A stretch of 64,000 nucleotides of DNA from CAWKAV01 sp963847735 (lineage in GTDB: Bacteria > Desulfobacterota > Desulfuromonadia > Desulfuromonadales > BM103), in contig CAWKAV010000001.1 of the NCBI GenBank assembly GCA_963847735.1, positions 45,864 through 109,863 on the forward strand, read 5' to 3'. Positions 46,476-55,861 of this stretch are shown here, one piece after another. Position 1 is the first letter of the stretch; the number at the start of each line of letters is the position of its first letter. Below the pieces are notes generated by a model. It made no database searches, was not told the origin of the DNA, and was given only the letters and a program-made list of their open reading frames with translations. A program made the translations under genes and the position numbers.

Positions 46476-46622
46476 GAAGAATCTCCTGAGGGTTTAACGT
46501 TTTGAAAACATTTGCCCAAGCTTACTGCAAAAAGTTTCAGGAGGCTAGCCCGGATTTGATCATGATGCTAAATCAGATTTATAACTCTGTCCTGATTGCT
46601 TCATCACTCACTCAATAGAACC

Positions 46623-46654
46623 CCGATGGCCTGATCGTTCTGCCAGGCCATCGG
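46623..46654 (-). terminator. Possible terminator after the mscS-like gene
   Basis: An 11-bp perfect inverted repeat (CCGATGGCCTG / CAGGCCATCGG) with a 10-base loop lies 30 bases beyond the stop of the minus-strand channel gene. There is no strong T-run on that side, so it may be a processing hairpin instead. Confidence 0.4.
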
Positions 46655-46683
46655 TTGAAAGACAACGAAGCTTTGAGCAGATG

Positions 46684-47487
46684 CTAACTGGATTTTTTGC
46701 GTTCGGGTGAATCCACCTGATAAAGGTGTACGTCGCGCTGAGGGTAGGGAATGCCGATCGCTTCTTCATCAAAGCGTGTTTTTATGACGGCGTGAAGATC
46801 AAAATAGACGCCCCAGTAGTCGGTTGCTGCCACCCAGGGACGAACAGCGAAGTTCACGCTGTTGTCTGCCAGCTCCAGCACACCGATCGTCGGTGCGGGG
46901 TCTTTCAGAATACGGCTGTCGTTGGCCAGGATCTCCTTGAGCACTGATTTTACATGGCTCAAGTCAGCTTTGTAACTGACGCCGATGACCAGATCGACCC
47001 GACGGGTTGGTTTGGCTGAATAATTGATGATGTTGTCACCGATCAATTTACCATTTGGAACGAATATGGCCTTGTTATCGGCGGTTTTTAGTTGGGTCGA
47101 GAAAATATTGAGTGTTTCAACGACGCCAAGAACCCCTGCGGCCTCAATCAGATCACCCGCTTTAAATTGTTTGAAAATCAGAATCATGACGCCTGCCGCA
47201 AAGTTGCCCAATGAATCCCTCAGTGCCAGACCGATAGCAAGACCGGCGGCACCGACTATGGCAACTAGGGAAGTGGTCTGAATGCCTAGTTGGTTCAAAG
47301 CTGCAATCAGCGCAAAGGTGACGACAACGATGTTGATCAGATTGCTGACGAAGCCGGTTAAAGCCGGGTCAACTGCTCGCCGCTCCAGCAATCCCTTGAC
47401 CAGCCGAGCTACAAAACCGGCTCCCCAGTAACCGAGAGCGAGAATAATAATGGCGTAGAAAATACTGCCCAACATGCCTGTTGCCAT
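46684..47487 (-). CDS. Small-conductance mechanosensitive channel (MscS family)
   Basis: A 267-residue channel. Three membrane helices lie in the first 110 residues, the third with the Gly/Ala-rich pore pattern VGAAGLAIGLALRDSLGNFAAGVMI. The following beta domain has FKAGDLIEAAGVLGVVETLNIFSTQL and the PNGKLIGDNIINYS motif. It opens on hypo-osmotic shock and releases solutes. ATG 47487 follows AGGAGG; the upstream in-frame codon at 47559 lies in the preceding regulator gene's end. It is 71 bases after the sigma-54 regulator. Confidence 0.92.
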   Translation of the reverse strand: MATGMLGSIFYAIIILALGYWGAGFVARLVKGLLERRAVDPALTGFVSNLINIVVVTFALIAALNQLGIQTTSLVAIVGAAGLAIGLALRDSLGNFAAGVMILIFKQFKAGDLIEAAGVLGVVETLNIFSTQLKTADNKAIFVPNGKLIGDNIINYSAKPTRRVDLVIGVSYKADLSHVKSVLKEILANDSRILKDPAPTIGVLELADNSVNFAVRPWVAATDYWGVYFDLHAVIKTRFDEEAIGIPYPQRDVHLYQVDSPERKKSS

Positions 47488-47558
47488 AGTTGCCTCCTGT
47501 GTTATTTGAGCATCTGAAGATAAAAGTCTTCTTCTCAAAGTGATGCATGGTTCTTGCA

Positions 47559-48935
47559 CTACATATTGTAGCGCTTGATTTTTTCAACCAGGGTTGTTCG
47601 ATTAATATTCAACAGCGTTGCGGCACGAGCTTTGATGTTTTTCGATTTGTCCATGGCCTGTTTGATGAGGGCTTGTTCGATATTTGCGATGGCTGCCGTC
47701 AGATCAAGGCCTTCATCGGGAATTTGCAGCGTCGGCAGGTAACTGTTCTCCTTTGATATTCCTCCAATCTTGGCAGGCAGATCCTGCCGATCTATAATGT
47801 CGCCGTCTGTCAGGGCGACGGCACGCTCGATGACATTTTCCATCTCACGAACATTGCCGGGCCATTCGTAATTTTCCAGCGCCCTGGCGGCCAGCGGTGT
47901 CAACTCCAACACCGGACGACGCATGTCTGTGCATATTTTTTTAAGGAAATGCTTCGCGAGTAAAGGAATGTCTTCACGGCGGTCTCGCAGTGGGGGGAGA
48001 TGTATTGGAATGACGTTCAGGCGATAATACAGGTCTTCGCGGAATTCAGCGCGGAGAACCCTCTCTTCAAGGTCGGCGTTGGTTGCCGAGATGACGCGCA
48101 CATCCAATTTTGTGCGGCGTGTCGATCCGACCCGCTCGATTTCCTGCTCCTGAAGAACCCGCAGTAATTTCATTTGCAGTTGGAGCGGCATGGTCCCTAT
48201 CTCATCAAGAAAAATGGTGCCTTTGTTGGCGACCTCGAATTTGCCTGGTTTGTCTGCGACAGCCCCGGTAAACGAGCCACGCACATGGCCGAAAAGCTCA
48301 CTTTCCAGCAATTCTGCCGGAATCGCTCCGCAGTTGATAACAATGAACGGTTTTTCTTTGCGCGAGCCATTGTAATGAATGGCGCGGGCCACCAATTCTT
48401 TGCCGGTGCCCGATTCGCCAAGAATGAGCACCGTTGAATCAGTGTGAAGAATTTTTTCCATTCGATAAAAGACCGGCTGAATGGCCGGGCTGTTGCCGAT
48501 GATGTTGTCGAATTTGTATTTGCCTCGCAATTGCTGGCGTAAATAGAGATTCTCGGCAATCAACCGGCTCTTTTCAACAGCCTTTTCGATCAACACCTTC
48601 AGCTTTTCAAAGTTGAGAGGTTTGGTGATGTAGTCGAAGGCTCCTTCCTTCATGGCCTCGACGGCAGTTTCTGCACTTGCGTTGCCGGTAATCAGGATGA
48701 CGTTACAGGGCAGGGAGTGCTCTTTGACGTGCTTGAGGATGTCTATGCCGCTGACGCCGGGAAGAAAGAGGTCGGTGATGATGACGTCGTAGCTTTGCCT
48801 GGAGAGTAAACTCAACGCATCTTCACCCGCAGCAACAGCGTCAACATGATAATTTTGACGCTTGAGAAGGAGTGTAAGTCCTTCGCGACTGCCTGGTTCG
48901 TCATCTATAAAGAGGATGCGGGCGATTGTGTCCAT
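47559..48935 (-). CDS. NtrC-family sigma-54-dependent response regulator
   Basis: A 458-residue activator. The receiver has IDDEPGSREGL and the phospho-acceptor Asp55 (VIITDLFLPG). The AAA+ domain (about 140-375) has Walker A GESGTGKELVARAIH, the sigma-54 contact loop as GSFTGA (the common form is GAFTGA) and Walker B GTIFLDEIG, then the arginine finger region FREDLYYRLNVIPI. The C-terminus is a Fis-type helix-turn-helix (TLLNINRTTLVEKIKRYNM). ATG 48935 follows GGGGAGA. No histidine kinase is adjacent, so it is an orphan here. Target promoters are unknown. Confidence 0.93.
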   Translation of the reverse strand: MDTIARILFIDDEPGSREGLTLLLKRQNYHVDAVAAGEDALSLLSRQSYDVIITDLFLPGVSGIDILKHVKEHSLPCNVILITGNASAETAVEAMKEGAFDYITKPLNFEKLKVLIEKAVEKSRLIAENLYLRQQLRGKYKFDNIIGNSPAIQPVFYRMEKILHTDSTVLILGESGTGKELVARAIHYNGSRKEKPFIVINCGAIPAELLESELFGHVRGSFTGAVADKPGKFEVANKGTIFLDEIGTMPLQLQMKLLRVLQEQEIERVGSTRRTKLDVRVISATNADLEERVLRAEFREDLYYRLNVIPIHLPPLRDRREDIPLLAKHFLKKICTDMRRPVLELTPLAARALENYEWPGNVREMENVIERAVALTDGDIIDRQDLPAKIGGISKENSYLPTLQIPDEGLDLTAAIANIEQALIKQAMDKSKNIKARAATLLNINRTTLVEKIKRYNM

Positions 48936-49224
48936 GAAAGGAATCTCCCCCTTTGCTGCGTCATGTAATTGACGACACAGGCAAAATATCACGAATATTA
49001 ATAGGTTGCAAGGTCATTAAGCTCCCATAATGATGTTTGGTCCAATGGTCGACCGGTCAATGTTGGTAAAGCTTAAACAAAACAGATCCTGTATGAAGTC
49101 ATTAATCTGGTTGTTTGTTGAAAGAGAACATCCGCGGCTTTTTCGTTGCACTGCCTTGCCCAATTTCGAAAGAAGGTAAATATTATTAGTTATTTCAGAT
49201 GGTTAAAAATAGAACGGTTTTTGC

Positions 49225-49255
49225 TTGACACATTGCCTCCTGTTTTGATTAGATT
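49225..49255 (+). promoter_or_regulatory. Putative sigma-70 promoter of pyc
   Basis: TTGACA (49225-49230) is a perfect -35. A -10-like ATTAGA at 49248-49253 is spaced by 17 bases, or TAGATT at 49250-49255 by 19. The same GATTAGATT string is used in the promoter at 37252-37280. Confidence 0.5.
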
Positions 49256-49280
49256 GCCGGTGGTAAGCAACGTAAGTATT

Positions 49281-49302
49281 TAAATTTATTGAAATAAATT
49301 TA
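49281..49302. promoter_or_regulatory. AT-rich palindrome upstream of pyc
   Basis: TAAATTTATT and AATAAATTTA form a perfect inverted repeat with a 2-base centre. It lies about 25 bases downstream of the putative -10 and 85 before the ATG, a position from which a bound protein could block transcription. The pure A/T content means chance occurrence cannot be excluded. Confidence 0.4.
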
Positions 49303-49386
49303 CTAAGACTAAATATTTAGCATGGCTGAATCGTTTTTAATTTACGTAAACGGCCGAGCATGAACTTCCTGAGGAGAATGATCGAT

Positions 49387-52300
49387 ATGCCCGTTAAAAA
49401 ATTTCGCAAGGTCATGGCTGCCAATCGTGGGGAGATCGCTATTAGGATTTTTCGTGCTTGTACGGAACTCGGCATCAGTACCGTGGCAATATACTCCGAG
49501 GAAGACAAGCTCTCTTTGCATCGCTACAAAGCCGACGAGGCCTATCTTATTGGCAAAGGCAAAGGGCCTGTCGATGCTTACCTGAGTATCGATGAAATTA
49601 TTGATCTGGCTCGTAAAAAGGATGTTGATGCGATCCACCCGGGCTACGGTTTTCTCTCTGAAAATGCTGAATTTTCTGAAGCATGCGAACGAGCTGATAT
49701 TGTCTTTATCGGTCCGACACCTGAAATCCAACGAAGTGTCGGAGACAAGATTTCCGGGCGCAAGGTAGCAGTTGACGCTGGCGTTCCTGTTGTGCCTGGA
49801 ACTGACGATCCGATCCGTACGGAAGAAGAGGCCTTGATCTTTGCCAAGGAGGTCGGATATCCGATTATCGTCAAGGCGAGTTCCGGCGGTGGTGGTCGCG
49901 GCATGCGGGTCGCTCAAAACCAGAGAGAACTTCTTGATGGACTCAAGTCGGCGGCCTCGGAAGCCAAGGCGGCCTTTGGTGATGCCACAATTTTCCTCGA
50001 AAAATTTGTTGTAAAGCCAAAGCATATAGAAGTGCAGATTCTTGGGGACAACTACGGCAATATCGTACATTTCTACGAGCGCGATTGCTCCATCCAGCGT
50101 CGTCACCAGAAAGTGATCGAGATTGCGCCATCACTCTCTCTTAGTAACAAGAAGCGTAAAGAAGTCTGCGATTATGCTCTGGCCCTTTCAAGGCATGTCG
50201 GTTACCGCAATGCGGGAACAGTGGAGTTCCTGATGGACAATAAGGGTGACTTCTTTTTTATCGAGGTGAACCCACGCATTCAGGTTGAACACACTGTCAC
50301 TGAACTGGTGACCATGCGCAATCTGGTGCAGGCGCAAATCCGCATTGCCCAGGGTTACAAACTCTCAGATCCAGAGATTGGCATCAAGAGTCAGAAAGAC
50401 ATCGAACTTCGTGGTTATGCCATCCAGAGCCGGATCACAACGGAAGACCCGAAGAATAACTTCGCGCCAGATTTCGGCACAATCAAGGCCTATCGAACCG
50501 CAGCCGGTTTCGGTGTTCGTCTTGACGCTGCTGCCGGCTATGCCGGGGCGATTATTACTCCGCACTACGATTCTCTGCTGGTCAAGATCTCGACCTGGGG
50601 GCTGACCTTCACCGACGCCTCACGTACTATGCATCGTGCATTACAGGAGTTCCGCATCCGCGGTGTAAATACCAATATCGGCTTCCTCGAGAAGATGATT
50701 ACCCATCCGGTCTTCCTCGAAGGCAAATGTGACACTTCGTTCCTGGACGAGCATCCTGAAGTCTTTCAGTTTGCTGTCAAGAAAGACCGCGCCAACAAGA
50801 TCCTCGGTCTCATCGGACACACCACGGTCAACGGCTATCCCGGGATCAAACCGGAAAAGCGGCTTAATTTCCGTGACCTACGCGAGCCGCATGTGCCGGA
50901 GGTTGAATATGGCAAGCAGCACCCCCGCGGTACTCGCGATATCCTGCTCGATAAGGGTCCGGAAGGCCTCGCGAACTGGGCACGTAAGAGCAAACGGTTG
51001 TTAATTACTGACACTACATGGCGCGATGCTCACCAGTCGTTGCTGGCAACGCGGGTCCGGACCCATGATCTGGACGTTATTGCCGAAGCAACCGCCCACC
51101 TCGGCGGCGGCCTCTTCTCTCTCGAGATGTGGGGTGGCGCAACCTATGATGTCTCAATGAGGTTTCTGACAGAGGACCCATGGGAGCGACTTGAGCGTCT
51201 ACGCAAAAAAGTTCCGAATATTCTCTTCCAGATGTTGCTGCGCGGCTCCAACGCGGTGGGCTACACCAACTATCCCGATAATGTGATCCAGGAGTTTACG
51301 GTTAAGGCGGCCGAGTCCGGGATTGATGTCTTCCGCATCTTCGATTCTCTTAACTGGTCGAAGGGAATGCAGGTCGCCATGCAGGCTGTCCGTGAACGGA
51401 CCAACTCTGTTTGTGAAGCAGCCATGTGTTACACCGGTGATATCCTTGATCCGAAACGCACCAAGTATCCCTTGAAATACTACGTCGACCTGGCCAAGGA
51501 ACTGGAGAAGATGGGTGCCCACATCCTGGCCATCAAGGATATGGCTGGTCTGCTCAAGCCGTTCGCGGCCGAGAAACTGATCCGGGCTTTGAAAAACGAA
51601 ATCGGTATTCCGATTCATCTGCATACCCATGATACTTCAAGCAATGGCGGCTCCACGCTGATGATGGCTGCCCAGGCCGGGGTTGATATTGTCGATGTGG
51701 CGCTTTCATCGGTTTCTGGCCTGACCGCCCAACCGAATATGAACGCTCTTCTCGCGACTCTGGAAGGGTCGATCTGGGAGCCACAACTTGATCAGGGCAG
51801 CATGCAGAAGCTGGCCAATTATTGGGAGACGGTGCGAACCTACTACGCGCCGTTCGAGTCGGAGCTGCGCAGCGGCACCGCCCAGGTCTACTATCATGAG
51901 ATTCCTGGAGGTCAATATTCGAATTACAAGCCGCAGGTTGAAGGACTGGGTCTTGGTCATCGCTGGGAAGAATGCAAGGAGATGTATCGCAAGGTCAACG
52001 ACCTGTTCGGTGATGTTATCAAGGTCACTCCCTCATCGAAAATTGTCGGCGATATGGCAATGTTCCTGGTACAGAACAACCTTTCGACGGAAGACGTTTT
52101 CACCAAGGGCGCAGAGCTTGCTTTTCCCCAGGGTGTGGTCGACTTCTTTAAAGGCATGATCGGCCAGCCGGTAGGAGGCTTCCCGCCGGAATTACAGAGG
52201 ATCATTCTCAAGGGCGAGCAGCCGCTGACATGTCGTCCCGGCGAACTCCTGGAGCCGGTTGACTTTGTCGCCAAGAAAGAAGAATTACAGATCAAGCTGG

Positions 52301-52842
52301 GCCATAATGTGAGCGATCGCGACGTGCTGTCGGCGGTGCTCTATCCAGGGGTGTTCGAGGAGTACGATCGCTTTCGCCAGGAATACAGTGATACTTCCTT
52401 CCTGCCGACCCCGGTTTTCTTCTATGGATTGGATGTCGGTGATGAAGTCAGCATCGATATTGAAGCTGGCAAGACACTGATCATCAAACTGAACGCCGTG
52501 GGACGCGTCCACAATGATGGCACCCGCAATATCTATTTTGAACTGAATGGCGAACCGCGAGTGGTCTCAGTCAAGGATAACTCGGTCGAAACTGATAATA
52601 TCAGCCACGAGAAAGCCGACCCGGCCAATGCCAAGCATGTCGGTGCGCCCATGCCGGGCAAGATTTTCAAGGTGATGGTGAGTGTCGGTGAAAAAGTTTC
52701 TGTCGGAGACACCCTGCTGACCACTGAGGCCATGAAGATGGAGACCAACGTCAAGGCCAAGATTTCTGGCGTTGTTGCCGAAATCCGCTTTGGTGCTGGC
52801 GATCCGATCGGCCAGAGAGATCTGCTGGTTGTTCTGGAGTAG
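49387..52842 (+). CDS. pyc: Pyruvate carboxylase
   Basis: A 1151-residue biotin enzyme that carboxylates pyruvate to oxaloacetate to replenish the TCA cycle. The biotin carboxylase domain (1-450) has the ATP-grasp loop IIVKASSGGGGRGMRVA and the active-site EVNPRIQVEHTVTE. The carboxyltransferase domain (about 530-830) has TDTTWRDAHQSLLATR and the metal/biotin-site lysine in AIKDMAGLLKP. The C-terminal carrier domain has biotinyl Lys1117 in EAMKMET. ATG 49387 is 10 bases after GAGGAG; ATGs at 49360 and 49378 are in frame but fit the ribosome site less well. The length is normal for the single-chain form. No operon partner. Confidence 0.96.
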   Translation: MPVKKFRKVMAANRGEIAIRIFRACTELGISTVAIYSEEDKLSLHRYKADEAYLIGKGKGPVDAYLSIDEIIDLARKKDVDAIHPGYGFLSENAEFSEACERADIVFIGPTPEIQRSVGDKISGRKVAVDAGVPVVPGTDDPIRTEEEALIFAKEVGYPIIVKASSGGGGRGMRVAQNQRELLDGLKSAASEAKAAFGDATIFLEKFVVKPKHIEVQILGDNYGNIVHFYERDCSIQRRHQKVIEIAPSLSLSNKKRKEVCDYALALSRHVGYRNAGTVEFLMDNKGDFFFIEVNPRIQVEHTVTELVTMRNLVQAQIRIAQGYKLSDPEIGIKSQKDIELRGYAIQSRITTEDPKNNFAPDFGTIKAYRTAAGFGVRLDAAAGYAGAIITPHYDSLLVKISTWGLTFTDASRTMHRALQEFRIRGVNTNIGFLEKMITHPVFLEGKCDTSFLDEHPEVFQFAVKKDRANKILGLIGHTTVNGYPGIKPEKRLNFRDLREPHVPEVEYGKQHPRGTRDILLDKGPEGLANWARKSKRLLITDTTWRDAHQSLLATRVRTHDLDVIAEATAHLGGGLFSLEMWGGATYDVSMRFLTEDPWERLERLRKKVPNILFQMLLRGSNAVGYTNYPDNVIQEFTVKAAESGIDVFRIFDSLNWSKGMQVAMQAVRERTNSVCEAAMCYTGDILDPKRTKYPLKYYVDLAKELEKMGAHILAIKDMAGLLKPFAAEKLIRALKNEIGIPIHLHTHDTSSNGGSTLMMAAQAGVDIVDVALSSVSGLTAQPNMNALLATLEGSIWEPQLDQGSMQKLANYWETVRTYYAPFESELRSGTAQVYYHEIPGGQYSNYKPQVEGLGLGHRWEECKEMYRKVNDLFGDVIKVTPSSKIVGDMAMFLVQNNLSTEDVFTKGAELAFPQGVVDFFKGMIGQPVGGFPPELQRIILKGEQPLTCRPGELLEPVDFVAKKEELQIKLGHNVSDRDVLSAVLYPGVFEEYDRFRQEYSDTSFLPTPVFFYGLDVGDEVSIDIEAGKTLIIKLNAVGRVHNDGTRNIYFELNGEPRVVSVKDNSVETDNISHEKADPANAKHVGAPMPGKIFKVMVSVGEKVSVGDTLLTTEAMKMETNVKAKISGVVAEIRFGAGDPIGQRDLLVVLE

Positions 52843-52958
52843 CACAGCCGCCTGCAGGTGAGGGGGGTAAGCTGCTTCGCAGAAAATTGGTTTGACGAGA
52901 TGCGTTGCCGAGTTAAAAATGGTACATTTTAGACGATATCAAATGCATGGAGTTGCAT

Positions 52959-53432
52959 ATGCCGATTAACTGGCTGCTGCTGGGTGGACACCAGACACAG
53001 AAACGCGAAGTCATCACTGAGCAGGATCCGCAGAAGAGTGTAGTGATTACCGAATGCTATTGCCCTAATGGGCACACTATTCTGACGGATAGAGCGCGGT
53101 TTCATGGCCATCTTGCTCTTACCCTCAAATTGAAAAACAAGACCGGCGAAGGGTTGTTGGTCATCAGTCCGGTTATCGGCGACCGCAGCCGGACTTTTAT
53201 CGATTTTGAAAAACAGCCGGGCGAAGTCGTCGACATCTGTTGTCCAACATGTTCGGAACCTTTTCCCGTCTACAACGTCTGTCCCTGCGGGGCTCATCTG
53301 GTTGCTTTGTTTACTTCACAAAAAACACATTTCTCCCAGTGCATCGGCATCTGTCAAAGATTAGGATGTCTGCACTCAGAACTTCTCAGTGAACGGGATC
53401 TGCGGCTCTACAGTCGTCAGGATTATCTCTAA
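52959..53432 (+). CDS. Unknown cysteine-rich protein with zinc-ribbon-like pairs
   Basis: A 157-residue frame with no family that I recognise. Cysteine clusters suggest metal binding: ECYCPNGH near the N-terminus, ICCPTCSEPFP in the middle, VCPCGAH shortly after and the later CIGICQRLGC. The CPxCxxPFP form resembles treble-clef or rubredoxin-like knuckles. ATG 52959 sits six bases after GGAG; the ATG at 52947 is in frame but would leave no ribosome site. It lies between pyc and the liv promoter, and no signal peptide is seen. Confidence 0.65.
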   Translation: MPINWLLLGGHQTQKREVITEQDPQKSVVITECYCPNGHTILTDRARFHGHLALTLKLKNKTGEGLLVISPVIGDRSRTFIDFEKQPGEVVDICCPTCSEPFPVYNVCPCGAHLVALFTSQKTHFSQCIGICQRLGCLHSELLSERDLRLYSRQDYL

Positions 53433-53521
53433 AAGAGCAGGGTGAATTTTCGCCGACCGGTCAAAATGCCGGGCTGTCTCTCTTCACATCCTTCCTGCCG
53501 ACTGGTTGGCGCTGCCTTGTC

Positions 53522-53550
53522 TTGACTGAAGGACCTTACAATACTATATA
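53522..53550 (+). promoter_or_regulatory. Sigma-70 promoter of the liv operon
   Basis: TTGACT (53522-53527) and TATATA (53545-53550) with 17-base spacing, about 60 bases before the livK ATG. Confidence 0.65.
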
Positions 53551-53612
53551 TTGGGGGTGTTCAACGCAGGGCATCTCCGGTCTTGCCACATAAATGCAGA
53601 GAGGAAAGAAAG

Positions 53613-54806
53613 ATGAAAAAACAGTCTGGAAGGTATGTCGTACTGCTCACGTTTTTTGCTCTGGCAGGTCTTGGTCTCTTTGCCTGTGGCCAGGAGCAGG
53701 AAAAGTCTGTCGAAAAAACCCAAAAAGCAGCACCGGCAGCACCAGTCGCTGCGACTGCTAAAGGTATGATCAAAATTGGTGTCGCCGGTCCCCATTCGGG
53801 TGATCTGGCGGCTTACGGCATTCCGACCAAGGAGGCCGTTGAGATGGTCGCCGCACAGGTGAATGCCGCTGGTGGTCTGCTCGGCATGCAGGTGGAAGTG
53901 CTGCCGGTGGATGATCAATGCAAGCCCGAGATTGCTACCAACGCTGCGACGAAGCTGGTTTCCCAGGGTGTTGATGTGGTCATCGGCCATGTCTGTTCCG
54001 GCGCCACCAAGGCCGCTCTCGGCATTTACAATGAGGCCAGGATCATCGTCGTTTCTCCTTCTGCGACCAATCCCCCACTGACCCAGAGTGGCGAATATCC
54101 GAATTTCTACCGCACCATCGCTCCCGATGATGATCAGGGCAAGCTAGCCGCTGACTTTGTGACCGTCAAACTGGGCGCCAAGAAGATAGCCATTCTGCAT
54201 GACAAGGGTGACTACGGTAAGGGTTTCGCGGATTTTTCCAAGCAATTTGTCGAAGCGAGCGGCCTTGCTGAGGTTGTCCTTTTTGAGGGTGTCACCCCGG
54301 GTGCCATGGATTACTCGGCGGTGGTACAAAAAATCCGTCATGAGAATGCCGATGCAGTTATCTTTGGCGGCTATCATCCGGAGGCTTCCAAACTGATAGC
54401 CCAGATGAATAACAAGCGCATGACAATCCCTTTCGTGGGCCCCGATGGCGTTAAGGGCGACGGATTTCTTGAAATTGCCGGCAAGGATGCTGAAGGTGTT
54501 TATGCGACCGGACCGATGGATGTTTCTGCCTATGCCGAGAATCGTCAGGCCAGGGCGGACTACACCGGCAAGTATGGCAAAGAGCCCGGCACGTTCTTCG
54601 ACCAGGGCTATGCTGCCATGCAGGCCATCATGAATGCCATCAAGGTTTCAGGTGGGACTGAGTATGCAGGGCTGGAAAAAGCTCTCAAGACTTCTTATGT
54701 CGACACCACTGTTGGCAAAATCAGGTTCGACGCCAAGGGGGATGCGGAAGGGGTCGGCTTCTCTGTCTTTCAGGTGCAGGGCGGGAAGTTCGTCGAGTTG
54801 AAGTAG
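53613..54806 (+). CDS. livK: Branched-chain amino-acid ABC transporter substrate-binding lipoprotein
   Basis: A 397-residue periplasmic binding protein, anchored by a lipidated Cys (lipobox LFAC, near residue 25), followed by an Ala/Pro/Lys linker. The type I periplasmic fold starts KIGVAGPHSGDLAAYG and shows GLLGMQVEVLPVDDQCKPEIA, VIGHVCSGATKAA, then FYRTIAPDDDQGKLAADF and the second-lobe IRHENADAVIFGGYHPEA. These are LivJ/LivK signatures. The ligand is most likely leucine, isoleucine or valine, but other amides or amino acids are possible. ATG 53613 follows GAGAGGAAAG. It is the first gene of livKHMGF. Confidence 0.9.
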   Translation: MKKQSGRYVVLLTFFALAGLGLFACGQEQEKSVEKTQKAAPAAPVAATAKGMIKIGVAGPHSGDLAAYGIPTKEAVEMVAAQVNAAGGLLGMQVEVLPVDDQCKPEIATNAATKLVSQGVDVVIGHVCSGATKAALGIYNEARIIVVSPSATNPPLTQSGEYPNFYRTIAPDDDQGKLAADFVTVKLGAKKIAILHDKGDYGKGFADFSKQFVEASGLAEVVLFEGVTPGAMDYSAVVQKIRHENADAVIFGGYHPEASKLIAQMNNKRMTIPFVGPDGVKGDGFLEIAGKDAEGVYATGPMDVSAYAENRQARADYTGKYGKEPGTFFDQGYAAMQAIMNAIKVSGGTEYAGLEKALKTSYVDTTVGKIRFDAKGDAEGVGFSVFQVQGGKFVELK

Positions 54807-54827
54807 ACTGATGGAGGAGTTTGACAA

Positions 54828-54862
54828 GACACGGGGGACAGGTCTGGCCTGGCCCCCGTGTC
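54828..54862 (+). terminator. Hairpin between livK and livH
   Basis: A 10-bp perfect stem (GACACGGGGG / CCCCCGTGTC) with a 15-base loop lies 21 bases after livK, followed only by TCTTGCC. Without a T-run it is more likely an mRNA-stabilising or partial attenuation hairpin that lets livK be expressed above the membrane subunits. Confidence 0.55.
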
Positions 54863-54945
54863 TCTTGCCATAGAGTAATCGGCGAGATCATGTCCATGGT
54901 CGTGGCAAAAGATTGATCCGGAGCAGATAAAGGGTGGCGGGGAAA

Positions 54946-55848
54946 ATGGATTATTTTCTGGAACTCTCCATCAGTGGCCTAGTGCGGGGCAGTATTTATG
55001 CATTGATCGCACTGGGTTACACGATGGTTTACGGAATCATCCAGTTAATCAACTTTGCCCACGGTGAAATCTATATGATCGGTGCTTTTATTGCCCTTAT
55101 CGTATCCGGGGTACTGACGATCTACGGTTTTTCAGGTGCTTCCATCCTTGTCCTTGCCGCCCTGATTGCCGTCATCTATGCCGCAGCTTATGGCTATACC
55201 CTGGAAAAGATTGCTTATCGCCCCCTGCGAAACGCTCCCCGTCTCTCGCCATTGATCAGTGCCATCGGCATGTCGCTATTCCTGCAGAATTATGTGTTGC
55301 TGGCACAAACTCCGGATTTTTTGCCGTTTCCGGCACTCATCCCCGATTTCGATTTCATGGAACCGATCGCGCATGTCATGGGCTCGGTTGAGTTGGTCAT
55401 CCTGGGGACCAGTGCCGTCACCATGATTGCCCTGACCGTGCTCATCAAATACACCCGGATTGGCAAGGCGATGCGGGCGACCCAGCAGGACATGATTATG
55501 GCTCGCCTGGTCGGAGTCAATGTCGACAATGTCATCTCCATGACTTTTGTTATCGGCTCGGTTCTGGCCGCGATTGGCGGCGTATTGGTCGGCTCATATA
55601 TCGGGCAGATTAATTTCTATATTGGTTTTATGGCCGGCGTAAAAGCATTTACTGCGGCAGTTCTTGGCGGTATCGGCAATATCCCGGGTGCAGTCCTCGG
55701 TGCCCTGGTCCTCGGGTTGGCTGAGTCGTTTGCTGCAGGCTATGTCTCAAGTGCCTATGAGGATGTTTTTGCTTTCGGGGTTCTGGTCCTGATCCTGATA
55801 TTGCGCCCCTCCGGTCTGCTTGGTAAAGCCGTCAGGCAGAAGGTCTGA
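54946..55848 (+). CDS. livH: Branched-chain amino-acid ABC permease LivH
   Basis: A 300-residue inner-membrane permease. The N-terminus GLVRGSIYALIALGYTMVYGIIQLINFAHG carries the strongest LivH motif, and KAFTAAVLGGIGNIPGAVLGAL is the cytoplasmic ATPase-contact region. Seven to eight membrane helices are seen. ATG 54946 follows a GCGGGG site. The downstream neighbour livM begins 13 bases after its stop. Confidence 0.93.
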   Translation: MDYFLELSISGLVRGSIYALIALGYTMVYGIIQLINFAHGEIYMIGAFIALIVSGVLTIYGFSGASILVLAALIAVIYAAAYGYTLEKIAYRPLRNAPRLSPLISAIGMSLFLQNYVLLAQTPDFLPFPALIPDFDFMEPIAHVMGSVELVILGTSAVTMIALTVLIKYTRIGKAMRATQQDMIMARLVGVNVDNVISMTFVIGSVLAAIGGVLVGSYIGQINFYIGFMAGVKAFTAAVLGGIGNIPGAVLGALVLGLAESFAAGYVSSAYEDVFAFGVLVLILILRPSGLLGKAVRQKV

Positions 55849-55861
55849 AGCTGAAGATGGT

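Larger units (their letters stand above)
48936..49386. other. Divergent regulatory region between the sigma-54 regulator and pyc
   Basis: A 450-base non-coding, AT-rich stretch. It holds a promoter-like pair near 49225 and a perfect 10+10-base palindrome at 49281-49302 (separate entries). No reading frame with a start and family match was seen, and no known riboswitch was recognised. Confidence 0.55.
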
